Source: Anaerolineales bacterium
GTDB lineage: Bacteria; Chloroflexota; Anaerolineae; Anaerolineales; UBA4823
Assembly: GCA_028687395.1 (NCBI GenBank)
Contig: JAQUAE010000123.1
Span: 1 to 6,192 of the forward strand
DNA length: 6,192 bases
Direction of reading: 5' to 3'
The notes under the pieces are model-generated. The model did not search any database. It saw nothing but the letters and a program-made list of their open reading frames with translations, and had not been told where the DNA came from. Of the stretch, positions 6,052 to 6,192 are shown piece after piece (the stretch's first letter is position 1; each line of letters begins with the position of its first letter). The position numbers and the translations under genes were made by a program.

Positions 6052-6192
6052 TTATTCCATCGCGCCTAATACCAGCGCCAGCAGCGCCATGCGCATGGCC
6101 ACGCCGTTGAAGGCTTCCTGCCAGTAGCGCGACCAGCGGGTGATATCCACGTCGGTGGGGATCTCGTCCATGCGCGGCAGGGAATGCAGCAG
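6052..6192 (-). CDS. Aspartate carbamoyltransferase-like protein, C-terminal fragment
   Basis: Only the last 46 codons and the TAA are inside the window; the rest lies beyond the right edge. The fragment begins at the substrate-binding loop HSLPRMDEI (fragment residues 3-11) and runs through TDVD and the closing helix WQEAFNGVAMRMALLALVLG, matching the end of aspartate carbamoyltransferases (PyrB), where the loop is normally HPLPR and the helix contains the Gln-x-x-x-Asn-Gly-x-x-x-Arg pattern. A Ser replaces the usual first Pro of that loop. It is 37 bases before the YgeW-like gene and on the same strand, so probably the same operon. It could be the biosynthetic PyrB or a catabolic paralogue working with YgeW and carbamate kinase; the fragment cannot decide, so no symbol is given. 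Confidence 0.8.
   Translation of the reverse strand: MLHSLPRMDEIPTDVDITRWSRYWQEAFNGVAMRMALLALVLGAME

Noticed and set aside
4060..6192. Arginine deiminase pathway operon
   Set aside because: Carbamate kinase fits, but the transferase is YgeW-like rather than a catabolic ornithine carbamoyltransferase, and no deiminase or arginine-ornithine antiporter is seen in the window.

Overview
The window reads as a GC-rich bacterial chromosome segment in which every supported gene lies on the minus strand. The substrate-binding lipoprotein has a long low-complexity linker of Pro-Ala-Ala-Thr-Glu-Ala units after its lipobox. In my experience this style of linker is common in Chloroflexota (Anaerolineae) lipoproteins, so that phylum is the best guess. 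It is an inference from style, not a phylogenetic result.

In the direction of transcription (right to left) there are two blocks. The first is a carbamoyl-group metabolism block: the C-terminal end of an aspartate carbamoyltransferase-like protein (6052-6192, cut by the window edge), a knotted YgeW-like carbamoyltransferase (5034-6014), and a carbamate kinase (4060-5019). The gaps between these genes are only 37 and 14 bases, so they look like one operon. An AT-richer 195-base gap (3865-4059) follows. It holds a weak terminator-like hairpin, two candidate promoters, a perfect but apparently unused Shine-Dalgarno sequence, and a possible 20-codon leader ORF whose stop overlaps the next start.

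The second block is an ABC importer of the BMP/nucleoside-purine class: a substrate-binding lipoprotein (2542-3864), a strong intrinsic terminator (2490-2527), a double ATPase (895-2472), and the first of presumably two permeases (1-898). The permease starts at GTG inside a 4-base GTGA overlap with the ATPase stop and runs off the left edge. Part of the ATPase-permease junction is easy to miss because the permease begins with GTG.

Read together, the importer most resembles systems that take up purines or purine nucleosides. The carbamoyltransferase/kinase trio could turn ureido (carbamoyl-amino) intermediates into carbamoyl phosphate and then ATP, CO2 and ammonia. YgeW-like proteins and carbamate kinases co-occur in known anaerobic purine-degradation clusters such as the E. 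coli ygeW-yqeA region. The working hypothesis is therefore an uptake-plus-energy-recovery module for purines or ureides in a fermentative bacterium. The substrate itself is not proven by the sequence. No RNA genes, CRISPR arrays, insertion sequences or phage genes were seen.
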